This document shows positions 26,568 through 35,896 of a DNA stretch of 41,192 bases, in pieces; the first letter of the stretch is position 1, and each line of letters starts with the position of its first letter. The DNA comes from Alphaproteobacteria bacterium (GTDB lineage Bacteria; Pseudomonadota; Alphaproteobacteria; Micavibrionales; Micavibrionaceae), in NCBI GenBank assembly GCA_030432025.1, contig JAUIIA010000016.1, forward strand, positions 1-41,192, given 5' to 3'. Both the position numbers and the translations under genes were made by a program. The notes below the pieces were generated by a model that saw only the letters and a list, made by a program, of their open reading frames with translations, had not been told where the DNA came from and made no database searches.

Positions 26568-26635
26568 AACGCAGTAACCTTCCCTGTTTTATTTTGAGAA
26601 GGTTTTACTAATTTACGTAAACAAAAGCAAGATTT

Positions 26636-29287
26636 TTAGGCGGCCTCAAGCTGCTTCAGCGCGGTAGCAAGCTTTTCGATGATGCTTTGGTCCTCGGCGA
26701 TGCGGGTACGTTGTTCCTCAACCACCTCTTCGGGAGCGTTCTCTACGAAGGCCTTATTCTCCAGCTTTTTCGTAAGCTTGGTGATGTTGTCTTCCAGCTT
26801 CGCAATTTGCTTTTTCAAGCGCTCACGCTCAGCATCAAGGTCGATGATGTCCGCAATCGGTAAGATCAGGGTCGTCTTATCGACAACGGTCTGAACAGAG
26901 CCTTTTGGTGCTTCATCGGTCATTTCGATATTTTCGAGGCGTGCAATGCGCTTAAGGATTTCCCCAAAGGCTTCAAAACCTTCCTGTGTGTGCTCACAGG
27001 CGTCTTTAACCAGCAGTTGGACCTTCGCACCCGCAGGTACGTTCATATCGGCACGGACGCTGCGGATCTCGGAAATGACACGGATTAACCAATCCATCTT
27101 TTGTGATGCGCATTCATCAAGCGTGATGTCGGAATAATCCGGCCAATTGCTTGTGATCAGCATCTTATCGCTGCCAAGAAGCGCTTCGTTCAGCTCTTCG
27201 GTGATGTACGGCATAAACGGGTTCAGCAAGACCAGAATTTGCTGCAGTACCCAGGCCGTTGTTTGTTTGGTTTCATCGGCATGTTCGTTTTCACCTTGCA
27301 GAACCGGTTTGGTGAATTCGAGGTACCAGTCACAGAATGTGCCCCATGTGAATTGATAAATCGCGTTGGCGGCTTCGTTGAACTTATAGCCCTCCATCGC
27401 TTTATCGATGGCCGCCTGCGCTTTAACAACCTCCTCGACGATCCATTGATTCGGCGTGTATTGAACGGCGGACGGGTCAAAGTCTGCAGACGCTTTACAT
27501 TCATTCATCTCGCAATATCGTGATGCATTCCAGAGCTTGGTCGCGAAGTTACGGTAGCCCTCGACACGCTCTTCAGACAGCTTGATGTCGCGCCCTTGTG
27601 CGGCCATAGCCGTTAGCGTGAAACGCAAGGCATCGGCGCCGTATTTCTCGATGATATCGAGCGGGTCCATAACATTGCCCTTGGATTTTGACATTTTTTG
27701 GCCCTTAGCGTCGCGCACAAGTGCGTGCATATAGACTTTCTTGAACGGGACTTCGCCATCCATAAAGTGCATGCCCATCATCATCATACGGGCAACCCAG
27801 AAGAAGATAATGTCAAAGCCGGTAACCAGCACATCGCCGGGATAGTATTTTTCCAGCATGCGCTTTGTTTCTTCGCTGTCATCCGGCCAACCCAAAGTGG
27901 AGAACGGCCAGAGCGCGGAAGAGAACCATGTATCGAGCACATCTTCGTCACGTGTAAGCTTTACGCCCTCACCCGCTTCGGCTTGCGCTTCTTCTTCGGT
28001 TTCGGCGACAAAGCATTTACCGTCCTCGTCATACCATGCAGGAATCTGGTGCCCCCACCAGAGCTGGCGCGAAATACACCATGGCTGGATGTTGCGCATC
28101 CATTCGAAATAGGTGTTTTCCCAGTTCTTCGGAACGAACTCTGTACGCCCGTCTTCGACAGCGGCGATAGCAGGTTTCGCAAGTGTTTCGGCATCGACAT
28201 ACCATTGATCGGTCAGGAACGGTTCGATAACAACACCTGAACGGTCACCGTAAGGGACACTGTTCTTGATACTTTCTTCCTCAACCAGAAGGTCCAATTC
28301 CTCCAGCTCCGCCAGAACGGCTTTACGAGCCTCATAACGATCCATACCCCAGTATTTTTCGGGGATGGTTTCATGCTCGACAACCTTGGCATAACTGTCC
28401 AGAACGCTGATCATCGGTAAGTCATGGCGTTTACCGACATCAAAGTCATTAAAGTCATGCGCAGGTGTAATCTTCACAGCACCCGAACCTTTTTCAGGAT
28501 CAGAATATTCATCGGCAACAATTGGAATTAGGCGGTTCGTAATCGGCAATGCAACGGATTTGCCAACCATATCGGTGTAGCGTTCATCATCAGGGTGAAC
28601 CGCAACGGCCGTATCACCCAGCATGGTTTCAGGACGCGTTGTGGCGACAGTGATGAACTCTTCCTCTTCCCCTTCAACAGGATAGCGGATGTGCCACATG
28701 CTGCCCTTTTGATCGCGCTGTTCGACCTCGAGGTCAGAGATAGAGGTGTGTAGTTTCGGGTCCCAGTTAACGAGGCGCTTGTCTTTATAAATCAGGCCTT
28801 CGTTATACAGGCTTACAAATACTTTCAGGACGGCTTTGGATAGGCCTTCATCCATGGTGAAGCGTTCACGTTCCCAATCAGGGGACGCACCAAGACGGCG
28901 GAGTTGGTTTACGATGGTGCCGCCGGATTCGGCTTTCCATTCCCAAACACGGTCGAGGAATTTATCACGGCCCAGGTCATGACGGGATGTGTCCTCCTCA
29001 TCCAACATGCGTTCGACGACCATTTGCGTGGCAATACCCGCATGGTCTGTACCTGGCTGCCAGAGCGCGTCTTTGCCCTGCATACGGGCATAACGTGTCA
29101 AAACATCCTGCAACCCCATTGTTAAGGCGTGCCCCATATGCAGCGAACCTGTCACATTCGGCGGCGGCATCATGATTGTATATGGCACGTCCTTGCTATC
29201 GGGGTTACAGGCGAATGCGCCTGATTTTTCCCAACGCTTGTACAGCTTTTCTTCTATCGAGTGAGGATCAAATGTTTTGTCGAGCAT
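26636..29287 (-). CDS. valS: Valyl-tRNA synthetase
   Basis: 883 residues, class I synthetase. HIGH-type motif HMGH is at 50-53 in [15 protein letters not shown], and KMSKSKGNV is near residue 530. The editing domain, an anticodon-binding domain (about 620-750) and the C-terminal Lys/Glu coiled coil typical of ValS follow. AAGGA precedes the ATG. It lies 82 bases after popZ in the same direction. Confidence 0.97.
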   Translation of the reverse strand: MLDKTFDPHSIEEKLYKRWEKSGAFACNPDSKDVPYTIMMPPPNVTGSLHMGHALTMGLQDVLTRYARMQGKDALWQPGTDHAGIATQMVVERMLDEEDTSRHDLGRDKFLDRVWEWKAESGGTIVNQLRRLGASPDWERERFTMDEGLSKAVLKVFVSLYNEGLIYKDKRLVNWDPKLHTSISDLEVEQRDQKGSMWHIRYPVEGEEEEFITVATTRPETMLGDTAVAVHPDDERYTDMVGKSVALPITNRLIPIVADEYSDPEKGSGAVKITPAHDFNDFDVGKRHDLPMISVLDSYAKVVEHETIPEKYWGMDRYEARKAVLAELEELDLLVEEESIKNSVPYGDRSGVVIEPFLTDQWYVDAETLAKPAIAAVEDGRTEFVPKNWENTYFEWMRNIQPWCISRQLWWGHQIPAWYDEDGKCFVAETEEEAQAEAGEGVKLTRDEDVLDTWFSSALWPFSTLGWPDDSEETKRMLEKYYPGDVLVTGFDIIFFWVARMMMMGMHFMDGEVPFKKVYMHALVRDAKGQKMSKSKGNVMDPLDIIEKYGADALRFTLTAMAAQGRDIKLSEERVEGYRNFATKLWNASRYCEMNECKASADFDPSAVQYTPNQWIVEEVVKAQAAIDKAMEGYKFNEAANAIYQFTWGTFCDWYLEFTKPVLQGENEHADETKQTTAWVLQQILVLLNPFMPYITEELNEALLGSDKMLITSNWPDYSDITLDECASQKMDWLIRVISEIRSVRADMNVPAGAKVQLLVKDACEHTQEGFEAFGEILKRIARLENIEMTDEAPKGSVQTVVDKTTLILPIADIIDLDAERERLKKQIAKLEDNITKLTKKLENKAFVENAPEEVVEEQRTRIAEDQSIIEKLATALKQLEAA

Positions 29288-29369
29288 GAATCTATCCTTT
29301 TAATCGTGCGCGATCATAAGGGATTTACGGGGTAAATCAAGGTTTTTGGGGTATCTTCGGCTACGGGAA

Positions 29370-29927
29370 TTAGTCTTCGAGGGCGCGTTTGGCCACACGG
29401 TCTAACTCTTCCTGAACAAGGCGTTCGATAATCTTAGGCAGATTACGGTCCAGCCAGTCGCGGAGTAAGGGCTTCAGTTCGGTGCGGACGATCTCTTCCA
29501 GAGTAATTCCACCATGTTCTACGGCGGTCTTTCTGGCAAGTTCGCTAAACGCATCGTAGGCAGCCGTTTCGGCCTGATTGGTCAGCAGGTCGCTATCGTC
29601 GTCAGGCTCGTAAGATGATGGTTTAGGGTCCTGCATTTCAACCTCAATGGGTGCCTCTTCCTCGGGCTCGGCTCCGAAATCAGGCTCCGGCTCGGGATCG
29701 GTATCGATCAATGCCACATCGTCATCAGCTTCCGGCTCGGGTTCGGGTTCCGGTTCAGGCTCTTCAACTTTTTCAGTCAGCTCAATAGGCGCCTCCTCCG
29801 GCTCGGGAGCAGGTTCCTCGGCGGCCTCTTCTTCAGGCGCTTCATCATCGTCATCAGAAATGATCTGACGGATAGACGTCAGGATCTCTTCGATGGATGG
29901 TTCTTCTTCGGTGTTTTGATCGGACAT
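29370..29927 (-). CDS. popZ: Polar organizing protein PopZ (DUF2497)
   Basis: 185 residues in the three-part PopZ design: an N-terminal helix EPSIEEILTSIRQIISDDDD (8-27), a long acidic Pro/Glu linker with PEPEPEPE runs (about 30-115), and C-terminal helices ending in LRDWLDRNLPKIIERLVQEELDRVA. PopZ forms a polar condensate that holds the chromosome origin and recruits cell-cycle regulators. Position before valS is conserved. Confidence 0.92.
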   Translation of the reverse strand: MSDQNTEEEPSIEEILTSIRQIISDDDDEAPEEEAAEEPAPEPEEAPIELTEKVEEPEPEPEPEPEADDDVALIDTDPEPEPDFGAEPEEEAPIEVEMQDPKPSSYEPDDDSDLLTNQAETAAYDAFSELARKTAVEHGGITLEEIVRTELKPLLRDWLDRNLPKIIERLVQEELDRVAKRALED

Positions 29928-30044
29928 GAATTTGCGTTGAATTGCAGACTTTTAACTTTACCAGTGTCTTACATACTGAGGGCGTTGTCAAAGAGGATGA
30001 GTCGAGTTTCCCCCAGCATATCCACAAAATACGCAGTTTTTACG

Positions 30045-30707
30045 TTAAAAATTGAAGCTAACCGCAGGCTCGAAGCCAAAAAGATAAGGTGTAGCCGCAT
30101 CAAACAAAGGATATGAGGAGACCGTACCGTTTGCTGCTTTTTGGAAGAGTGTACCTGCCCCAATCGGCCTTCCGCCTTCTTTCAGCACGCATACGAGTCG
30201 GCCCTCAGGTGCGAGTTGATCCAAAATAGCCTGCGGAACCTCGGCGATCGCGCCGTTGATAATAATCGAATCATAAGGCGCATGGTCGGGATTGCCCTCA
30301 CGTAGGTCACCCGTGAATGTCGCGATGTTGCGAATATCTAAATTGTCCTGAATTTCAGCCAGATGGTCGAGCAAATATTGTTCTGATTCCACCACCACGA
30401 CTGTCGAAACAATAGAAGACAGAATAGCCGCACCGTAACCAGAGCCACCACCTATATCCAGCACAACACTGTCAGGTTTTAGGTCTAGTGCCTGAATAAG
30501 GCGTGCGTGAACGGACGGTTCCAGCAAGTATCGCCCCTCCGCAACCCTCAGATCTTCGTCATTAAAGGCCGTATTTCTAAGGTGTTCAGGAACGAACAGC
30601 TCTCTAGGCACTGTCTGGAAAGCTTCAAGAATGCGCTGGTCGATTACACCGTTCGTGTGAATCTGACCATCAACCATATTTTTGCGGGCTTGTTCAAAAT
30701 TCATCAT
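30045..30707 (-). CDS. pcm: Protein-L-isoaspartate O-methyltransferase family protein
   Basis: 220 residues. AdoMet loop DIGGGSGYG is at 84-92, with VVVVESEQ following and VPRELFVPEHLRNTAF in the N-terminal part. It repairs isoaspartyl residues. The substrate-site region reads LLEPSVHARL rather than the usual ISQPYVVA, a divergence seen in many alphaproteobacterial members. The tolC gene that often separates it from popZ is missing. Confidence 0.85.
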   Translation of the reverse strand: MMNFEQARKNMVDGQIHTNGVIDQRILEAFQTVPRELFVPEHLRNTAFNDEDLRVAEGRYLLEPSVHARLIQALDLKPDSVVLDIGGGSGYGAAILSSIVSTVVVVESEQYLLDHLAEIQDNLDIRNIATFTGDLREGNPDHAPYDSIIINGAIAEVPQAILDQLAPEGRLVCVLKEGGRPIGAGTLFQKAANGTVSSYPLFDAATPYLFGFEPAVSFNF

Positions 30708-30812
30708 AGGCCACTTTTTACGCCAAAGCTTTGCGGATTACCAGTCGTTTTCACACTGCGTTGTTGACTTATTACAGTGTTTTACACTACACATCTGATA
30801 CGCAATCAGGAA

Positions 30813-30886
30813 GGCGCGGTGGCAGAGTGGCTATGCAGCGGATTGCAAATCCGTGTACACCGGTTCGACTCCGGTCCGTGCCTCCA
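30813..30886 (+). tRNA. tRNA-Cys (GCA)
   Basis: Acceptor GGCGCGG pairs with CCGTGCC (one G-T), the D-arm contains GGCAGAGTGG..TATGCA, the anticodon loop is ATTGCAAAT with GCA, and the T-arm is CCGGTTCGACTCCGG. CCA is encoded (884-886). 74 bases. A copy of its 3' end lies 74 bases downstream. Confidence 0.97.
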
Positions 30887-30933
30887 ATATCAGACAGAAA
30901 ACAAACCCTTTTACGTAAAGCATTCTTATAAAC

Positions 30934-30975
30934 GCGAACAAATCTGCGATTTGCTTCGCCCGGTCCGTGCCTCCA
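30934..30975 (+). repeat. Duplicated tRNA-Cys 3' end with adjacent hairpin
   Basis: Bases 30960-30975 repeat exactly the last 16 bases of tRNA-Cys (30871-30886), including CCA. Directly before it, GCGAACAAATC (30934-30944) and GATTTGCTTCGC (30948-30959) form a hairpin with a one-base bulge. Parts of the hairpin (CAAATC, TTCG) loosely follow the tRNA anticodon and T-loop, so it may be a decayed tRNA 3' half. It may instead be an attachment-site scar left by an integrated element. Confidence 0.65.
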
Positions 30976-31004
30976 GCCTCAAGCTTGCATAACCCCACTT
31001 AAAT

Positions 31005-31033
31005 TTGACATATGTAAACTAGCTGTCTATAAG
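31005..31033 (+). promoter_or_regulatory. Near-consensus promoter of the deaminase gene
   Basis: Perfect TTGACA (31005-31010), 17-base spacer and TATAAG (31028-31033). Transcription would start near 31040. AAAGGA at 31048-31053 precedes the ATG at 31062. Confidence 0.7.
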
Positions 31034-31061
31034 GCGCTTAGTCTTTACAAAGGAATCGCGT

Positions 31062-32339
31062 ATGTCTGCTGTTGATTTTGCCACCGCCCGCTACCACAAA
31101 GCCAGAGGTGAGGCTGCGAAAGCCGAACTCCTCCCCGGAGAATTCGATGTCTGGGCGCAGCATGCAGAGGCTAGCGATGACTTCGCTCTCGAAACGGCAA
31201 GCGCAGGAAAAGGCGGTCCGTTTGGTGCACAACTATGGCTCGCCCGCACAGTGGACGGCAAAACAGAATACAAACCCGTCTATGGCGGTCAGGATGACTA
31301 TAACGACTCCAACGCTGTTGTTTCCAAAGGTCAAGCGAGCGCACATGCGGAGGCTGAAAACCTTTCGGTTGAAAAACGTCAGGAAGTTTTGGATTTCCTT
31401 CGTGAAAACCGTGATCAGGGATGGGAAGTAGTTCAGGTATCCAGTGGCGAAAGCTGCCCGTCATGCCGCTCCAAGCAGATGCTGTTCGCTCAGGAGTTGT
31501 TGGACGAAGACCTAATCAAGCCTGGTCAATTCCATGTTGTCTTTAAAGCCACATATGAACGCACAAAAGAAGACGCGGACTTTAACGATGAGCCATATGA
31601 CACAGGTCTTCGTGCCCTCTTCCAGCTCGCCGTGCTGGATAATAGCAACGGTTTGTTTGTTATGAATGACACGCTCCAGCAGTCAGACGTTGCGAAAGAT
31701 TTGATCAGCAAAGGCAAAATCGTAAAAACGCCTGTTGTTCACGCTAAAGAAGACGAGTTGCCGCAGCAAATTATCGACGCCATCGCGGAGAACACAGCCA
31801 AAGGCATCCCATATGCGGCCGTTATCTCCGCCGACGGTAAGGTCATGTCCGAGGCTATCGATACGCGTGAAGCCGAAGAAGGCGCAACAAATGACTTCGA
31901 AAAAACGGCTATTGTTCAGGCTTTACACAAGGCTTGGGGTTATCAGCGCGAAGAGCTGGATATCTTTGAAGCGTGGGAGCTTAAAGGTGCGCGAGTCGTG
32001 ACCAACATCAATGAGATCGGCCCCCTCGCCTATAACGAAGCCTTATGGAGCAGCCTGCAAAGTCTGCAAGTTCTGGGTGGCAGTGAAGAAGTCGACCGTA
32101 ACGCCCGTGAGATTCCGTCGTTGAGCAATCGCGATTTATTCAAGCTTGTAGCCCTTGAATATAATGTTGATGAAAGCCCGCTGCACGTTGTTCATTCCGG
32201 TGATCCAACTGTCCCGAACCGCGCGCACGCCGCTTGGCCAGGGATTTTGCAGAAGCTGGCAGAAGAGCAAGGTATCAACGCGCATTACGACGGCGCGCAA
32301 GCCGAACAGACAGACGATGCGCGAGCCGACCACAGCTAA
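31062..32339 (+). CDS. Tandem-domain cytidine/guanine deaminase-like protein
   Basis: 425 residues, no signal peptide. Domain 1 (about 25-165) has GGPFGAQLWLA (51-61), zinc ligand and proton shuttle H95-A-E97, and ligands C132 and C135 in SCPSC, so it should be active on a base or nucleoside. GGPFGA recalls guanine deaminases. Domain 2 (about 245-350) repeats the plan (YAAVISADGKVM, TNDFEKTAI, TNINEIGPLAYNEAL), but the His aligns with D278 and the cysteines of the usual EPCPMC with G320 and A323; E280 is kept. The second domain is therefore probably inactive. The tail is polar and Asp-rich. Own strong promoter; lies alone between two tRNA genes. Substrate unknown. Confidence 0.75.
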   Translation: MSAVDFATARYHKARGEAAKAELLPGEFDVWAQHAEASDDFALETASAGKGGPFGAQLWLARTVDGKTEYKPVYGGQDDYNDSNAVVSKGQASAHAEAENLSVEKRQEVLDFLRENRDQGWEVVQVSSGESCPSCRSKQMLFAQELLDEDLIKPGQFHVVFKATYERTKEDADFNDEPYDTGLRALFQLAVLDNSNGLFVMNDTLQQSDVAKDLISKGKIVKTPVVHAKEDELPQQIIDAIAENTAKGIPYAAVISADGKVMSEAIDTREAEEGATNDFEKTAIVQALHKAWGYQREELDIFEAWELKGARVVTNINEIGPLAYNEALWSSLQSLQVLGGSEEVDRNAREIPSLSNRDLFKLVALEYNVDESPLHVVHSGDPTVPNRAHAAWPGILQKLAEEQGINAHYDGAQAEQTDDARADHS

Positions 32340-32362
32340 GTAAAAAAGGCTGAGTTTTCCAT

Positions 32363-32391
32363 TTGACAAAGTCGGTGCGCTCAAGCATAAA
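32363..32391 (+). promoter_or_regulatory. tRNA-Asn promoter
   Basis: TTGACA (32363-32368), 17-base spacer, CATAAA (32386-32391); start expected near 32398, nine bases before the tRNA. Confidence 0.6.
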
Positions 32392-32406
32392 CATTTTCTC
32401 AAGTGT

Positions 32407-32481
<75 letters not shown>

Positions 32482-32529
32482 CTTTTCTGGCAATTGATTT
32501 GCCTACATTCTGTATATCGTGTGATTGAT

Positions 32530-33795
32530 ATGCGTCAGCCAAAAATACTCAGTACCATTAAAACCTATGACAGATCGCAATTTATTGCCGATGTGTTAGC
32601 AGGCATTACTGTAGCTATGGTTGCTTTGCCGCTCAGTCTGGCGATCGCAATCGCTTCAGGCGCGGAGCCTGAAAAAGGTTTGGTGACGGCGATTATTGCC
32701 GGTTTTCTGATTTCTTTTTTTGGCGGCAGTAGGTTTCAAATCGGAGGGCCAACAGGCGCCTTTATTGTAGTTGTCTTTGGTGTAATCGCGAACCACGGAT
32801 ATGACGGGCTGGTTCTGGCAACGCTGATGGCGGGCATTATGCTCATGCTTGCGGGATATTTTCGTGCAGGCCGCCTCATCTCCTATGTGCCGGAAGCCGT
32901 CGTCAGCGGTTTTACGATCGGTATTGCAATTGTTATCGCAACAAGCCAGCTCCCCGATTTTCTGGGCCTGTCCCTGCAGCATGTCCCTGCAGAGTTTTTT
33001 GAAAAAATCCCCGTACTTTGGGACGGGCGGGACACTTTCCAGCTTCCGGCATTTGCCATTGCCGCGCTGACATTGGGCTTAATCATCGCGTTCAGGCATT
33101 TCTTCCCGCGCTTCCCGGGGCTTATTGTCGCCGTCGGGATCGGCTCAGCCGTCGTTTTCTTCACCAGCATATCCGTGGATACATTGGGATCGCGCTTTGG
33201 TGAGTTGCCCAGTCAATTGCCGTGGCCTGCTCTGCCCATTGTGTCTTTCGAACGCATAATAGAACTCCTACCCTCCGCGTTTGTTATCGCTTTTCTGGCT
33301 GGTGTTGAGTCGCTCCTTTCGGCAATGGTGGCTGACAGAATGGCGAAGGGACATCATCGTCCGAACGCCGAATTACTGGCTCAGGGAATCGCCAATATCG
33401 GCTCCGCACTTTTTGCTGGATTGCCTGCTACAGGCGCGATTGCCCGGACAGCAACAAACATCAGGGCAGGCGGAAAAACACCCGTTGCCGGCATTGTGCA
33501 TGCTCTTGCGATTTTGCTGGTTATGTTGGTGGCTGCTCCACTCGCCGGATATCTGGCAATGCCCGCCCTCGCCGCTTTACTGATCATGACGGCGTGGAAT
33601 ATGAGTGAACCTCATAAATGGGGCGAATATGCGCGCGGCCCGAACCGTGACAAATTCCTGCTGCTTTTAACTATGGTGCTTACGGTTGCAGTCGATTTAA
33701 CCGTGGCGATAGGTGTTGGTGTGGCCTTGGGGCTGGCTTTCAAGCTGCACGCTGAAAACACGCCTGAAAGCGACTGGAAATCACCGAAAAGATAA
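32530..33795 (+). CDS. SulP family anion transporter without STAS domain
   Basis: 421 residues, strongly hydrophobic, about 11-14 membrane spans. SulP signatures are DVLAGITVAMVALPLSLAIAIASG near the start, the FFGGSRFQIGGPTGAFIVVV block, and GLPATGAIARTATNIRAG late. SulP proteins move sulfate, bicarbonate or similar anions. Typical members run about 550 residues with a cytoplasmic STAS domain; this one stops about 15-20 residues after the last helix. Start ATG 32530 is a choice; 32494 is also open. No Shine-Dalgarno is obvious. Confidence 0.88.
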   Translation: MRQPKILSTIKTYDRSQFIADVLAGITVAMVALPLSLAIAIASGAEPEKGLVTAIIAGFLISFFGGSRFQIGGPTGAFIVVVFGVIANHGYDGLVLATLMAGIMLMLAGYFRAGRLISYVPEAVVSGFTIGIAIVIATSQLPDFLGLSLQHVPAEFFEKIPVLWDGRDTFQLPAFAIAALTLGLIIAFRHFFPRFPGLIVAVGIGSAVVFFTSISVDTLGSRFGELPSQLPWPALPIVSFERIIELLPSAFVIAFLAGVESLLSAMVADRMAKGHHRPNAELLAQGIANIGSALFAGLPATGAIARTATNIRAGGKTPVAGIVHALAILLVMLVAAPLAGYLAMPALAALLIMTAWNMSEPHKWGEYARGPNRDKFLLLLTMVLTVAVDLTVAIGVGVALGLAFKLHAENTPESDWKSPKR

Positions 33796-33811
33796 CGCTA
33801 GCTTGTCAGCT

Positions 33812-35158
33812 CTAGCACAGCATGGGAATGCCCATTGCCGACATATAGTCACAATCTATTTTCTCCTGCTCGGAGCGGCTATTGCTCACATCAATTTCCG
33901 GCGGCAACAGCAACTTGCGTTGTTCATCCGTTAGGTCGACCGTCCATTGCTTGCCGTCATGCGTGAAGTCACTTTCCCACGTGTAGGTTCTGGGGCCCGT
34001 GAAAGCGCTAGCGAACTGACCGTAGAAATTCGCCCTCGCCTGATTATTCGCATCCTTATACTCCGAGCTTGAAGACACGGTCACAGTATATGTGCAGTGT
34101 CCCTTGCCGTTATTCACGCTACAGTCCTTGATCGAAACGTCTTTAACCGCATGATAGAAGTTCGGCATCATCGGTGCATTCCCCCATGTTCTGAAACCGT
34201 GGGTGGTGTGTTTGAGTACAGCCTTGATGCCGCCAAAGCCTTTTTCCTCTTCGGGACGCTGATCCCAGATGTGCTTAACCAGAGCCAGGTGTAAATGCTT
34301 ACCCTCTATTACATCTTTGGGGTCTTCACGGTTTTTACGGCTTTCCAGACCGGCAGCCATCATCTGGTCCATTGCTTTTTGGTCAGCTTCTTCGTATTTG
34401 CGCTGGGCTTCGATCATGTTCTTTTTGCGCTCATAAGCCTCTTGAGCCATCTCTTCTTTAATTCTTTTTCTTTCGGCTTTCGCGGCTTCCGCAATCCGGA
34501 TTTGCTCCTGACGGGCTTTTTCAACGTCCTGCTTAATTTCGGCTACATAGGCATTCACTTGGTCACAATCCGGATCGGCATAAGATGACGGTAACCTTCT
34601 CCCCAGAAAAGGTCCCTGCTCCTGAATCGGCGGATAGATCAAGCCGAGCGCCTGCCCATATGTCGCAAGTGCACGTTTACAGTCCATACCAGAAACACGG
34701 CTCAAGGCTGCGTTAGTATCGGAGCCGTATCTGCCTTCGAGGAACGGTACAATACAGCCCTTGAAATGGGTGAGTTTATCGGCGGCTTCATCGTAGCCTA
34801 AGCATGGCTGCCAAGCAGAGGGGCGACCGTGGATCAGTTCCACGACTTCCGCGACAGTTTCACAGGACGGACGCGGAATACTCTGATCATCCAGAGTTTT
34901 GGAATTTACCCTTTTCCCTTTTTTCGGATCGACTGATTCAATCTGTCTTTTTACGACCTGCGTTTGCAGGTGTGAGCATTCTTTGTTCGGCTCAAACATC
35001 GGCTTTGTTCGTGCCTCGTACCACGTGGTGTCACTTTCAAGACAAGCCTTGATCGCCTCCGCATCTGCCATATCCAGATCCTTGCAGGCAGTTGAAGCCT
35101 GAGCATTGAAAGGAGAGAAAATAACCGCTAATAGGAAAACAATGATGAGAAGTCGCAT
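33812..35158 (-). CDS. Secreted uncharacterised protein with coiled coil
   Basis: 448 residues. A signal peptide (MRLLIIVFLLAVIFSPFNAQAS) leads to a Cys-containing N-terminal domain (about 25-215), a highly charged Lys/Glu/Arg coiled coil (about 220-290) and a C-terminal domain ending in MGIPMLC. About ten Cys suggest disulfides in the periplasm or outside. No family recognised. ATG 35158 is chosen because the hydrophobic signal begins there; an upstream ATG at 35203 would bury it. Confidence 0.75.
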   Translation of the reverse strand: MRLLIIVFLLAVIFSPFNAQASTACKDLDMADAEAIKACLESDTTWYEARTKPMFEPNKECSHLQTQVVKRQIESVDPKKGKRVNSKTLDDQSIPRPSCETVAEVVELIHGRPSAWQPCLGYDEAADKLTHFKGCIVPFLEGRYGSDTNAALSRVSGMDCKRALATYGQALGLIYPPIQEQGPFLGRRLPSSYADPDCDQVNAYVAEIKQDVEKARQEQIRIAEAAKAERKRIKEEMAQEAYERKKNMIEAQRKYEEADQKAMDQMMAAGLESRKNREDPKDVIEGKHLHLALVKHIWDQRPEEEKGFGGIKAVLKHTTHGFRTWGNAPMMPNFYHAVKDVSIKDCSVNNGKGHCTYTVTVSSSSEYKDANNQARANFYGQFASAFTGPRTYTWESDFTHDGKQWTVDLTDEQRKLLLPPEIDVSNSRSEQEKIDCDYMSAMGIPMLC

Positions 35159-35228
35159 ATATTGGGCCTCATTAAGGTGAATGTGATCCGGCACAATTAG
35201 CATAATTTTCTTGAGGAGCCTAGCGGCC

Positions 35229-35375
35229 AGACAAAACCAAGGCCAAACCCACCAAAACAGAACCTAAAATACAAGTACTCGTGAGTAAAAAACCAAAAAA
35301 ATAGTAAAAAACTAACTATACAAGTATTAAAAACCAAACAAATATACAAATACACCAGAAAACAAATAAACAAAT
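35229..35375 (+). other. A/C-rich low-complexity tract
   Basis: The plus strand is nearly free of G and poor in T over about 150 bases, with repeated AAACCAAA, ACAAATA and CAAATAAACAAA patterns. It lies upstream of the secreted-protein gene and before the sRNA pair. A minus-strand frame here (35197-35379) encodes only hydrophobic low-complexity sequence and is probably not a gene. Confidence 0.5.
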
Positions 35376-35500
35376 TCACCTTATATACGACTTTTGCTTT
35401 AAATATTAACCTTTAATACTAATTTTTACTCCGTTTTCTTTTGGAAACAGGAGATAGTTTCGGTTTTGATAAAATTTTAGATAAATATCGTGTTTTTTGC

Positions 35501-35528
35501 TTGCAATCGTTTCGATTATGCGTATACT
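35501..35528 (+). promoter_or_regulatory. Promoter of sRNA A
   Basis: TTGCAA (35501-35506), 16-base spacer, TATACT (35523-35528); expected start near 35535. Upstream A/T-rich bases conserved in both copies may be an UP element or activator site. Confidence 0.65.
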
Positions 35529-35534
35529 AACAAT

Positions 35535-35599
35535 TACACACCCTCTATTACCGCCGTTTGTCCGGACGATCCATTAAAAAGGTCTCCGGACCTTTTTTT
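35535..35599 (+). ncRNA. Candidate small RNA A
   Basis: A transcript of about 65 bases: an unstructured C-rich 5' part (ACACACCCTCTATTACCGCC) followed by an intrinsic terminator with arms GTCCGGA (35560-35566) and TCCGGAC (35585-35591) and T-run 35593-35599. The CCCTCT segment could pair with Shine-Dalgarno sequences. No start codon or frame is present. Confidence 0.65.
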
Positions 35600-35801
35600 G
35601 CCTAAATAAAATCAAATAAATCAAAGTAAAGCAAAGTAATCTCAACCAACAATTACACTAGACCCCTCACATTTACTCGCCTTCACCACTATATTTTAAG
35701 TAACATTACTTGCATAAATTATTATGATTACAGTAAAGGCTATTTAAATTTGAGATAGTTTCGGTTTTGATAAAATTTTAGAAGAATTTTGTGTTTTTTT
35801 C

Positions 35802-35829
35802 TTGCAATCGTTCCGATTATGCGTATACT
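35802..35829 (+). promoter_or_regulatory. Promoter of sRNA B
   Basis: TTGCAA (35802-35807), 16-base spacer, TATACT (35824-35829), identical boxes to copy A; expected start near 35836. Confidence 0.65.
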
Positions 35830-35835
35830 AACAAT

Positions 35836-35896
35836 TACACACCCTCTATTACCGCCGTTTGTCCGGAAGCTTCAAAAAGTCTCCGGACTTTTTTTT
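35836..35896 (+). ncRNA. Candidate small RNA B
   Basis: About 60 bases, with the first 32 identical to sRNA A. Terminator arms GTCCGGA (35861-35867) and TCCGGAC (35882-35888) match copy A while the loop differs and is shorter; T-run 35889-35896. Keeping the stem while the loop drifts is what a functional terminator would show. It ends 15 bases before the convergent gene. Confidence 0.65.

Larger units (their letters stand above)
35451..35607 (+). repeat. Promoter-sRNA-terminator unit, copy A
   Basis: Copy A of a near-identical 150-base direct repeat (copy B at 35752-35904, offset 301). It begins GAGATAGTTTCGG and ends GCCTAAAT. Conservation covers about 50 bases upstream of the promoter, the promoter and the transcript; differences cluster in 35481-35490 and in the terminator loop. 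Confidence 0.9.

Noticed and set aside
27698-28240. 180-codon frame opposite valS.
   Set aside because: Antisense to conserved valS sequence, His/Phe-rich product without domain.
29647-29868. Ser/Gly repeat frame opposite popZ.
   Set aside because: Mirror image of the Pro/Glu codon repeats in PopZ; low complexity only.
35197-35379. 60-residue hydrophobic frame, possibly a type I toxin peptide.
   Set aside because: Made by an A/C-rich low-complexity tract read on the other strand; no ribosome site and no antisense RNA promoter seen opposite it.
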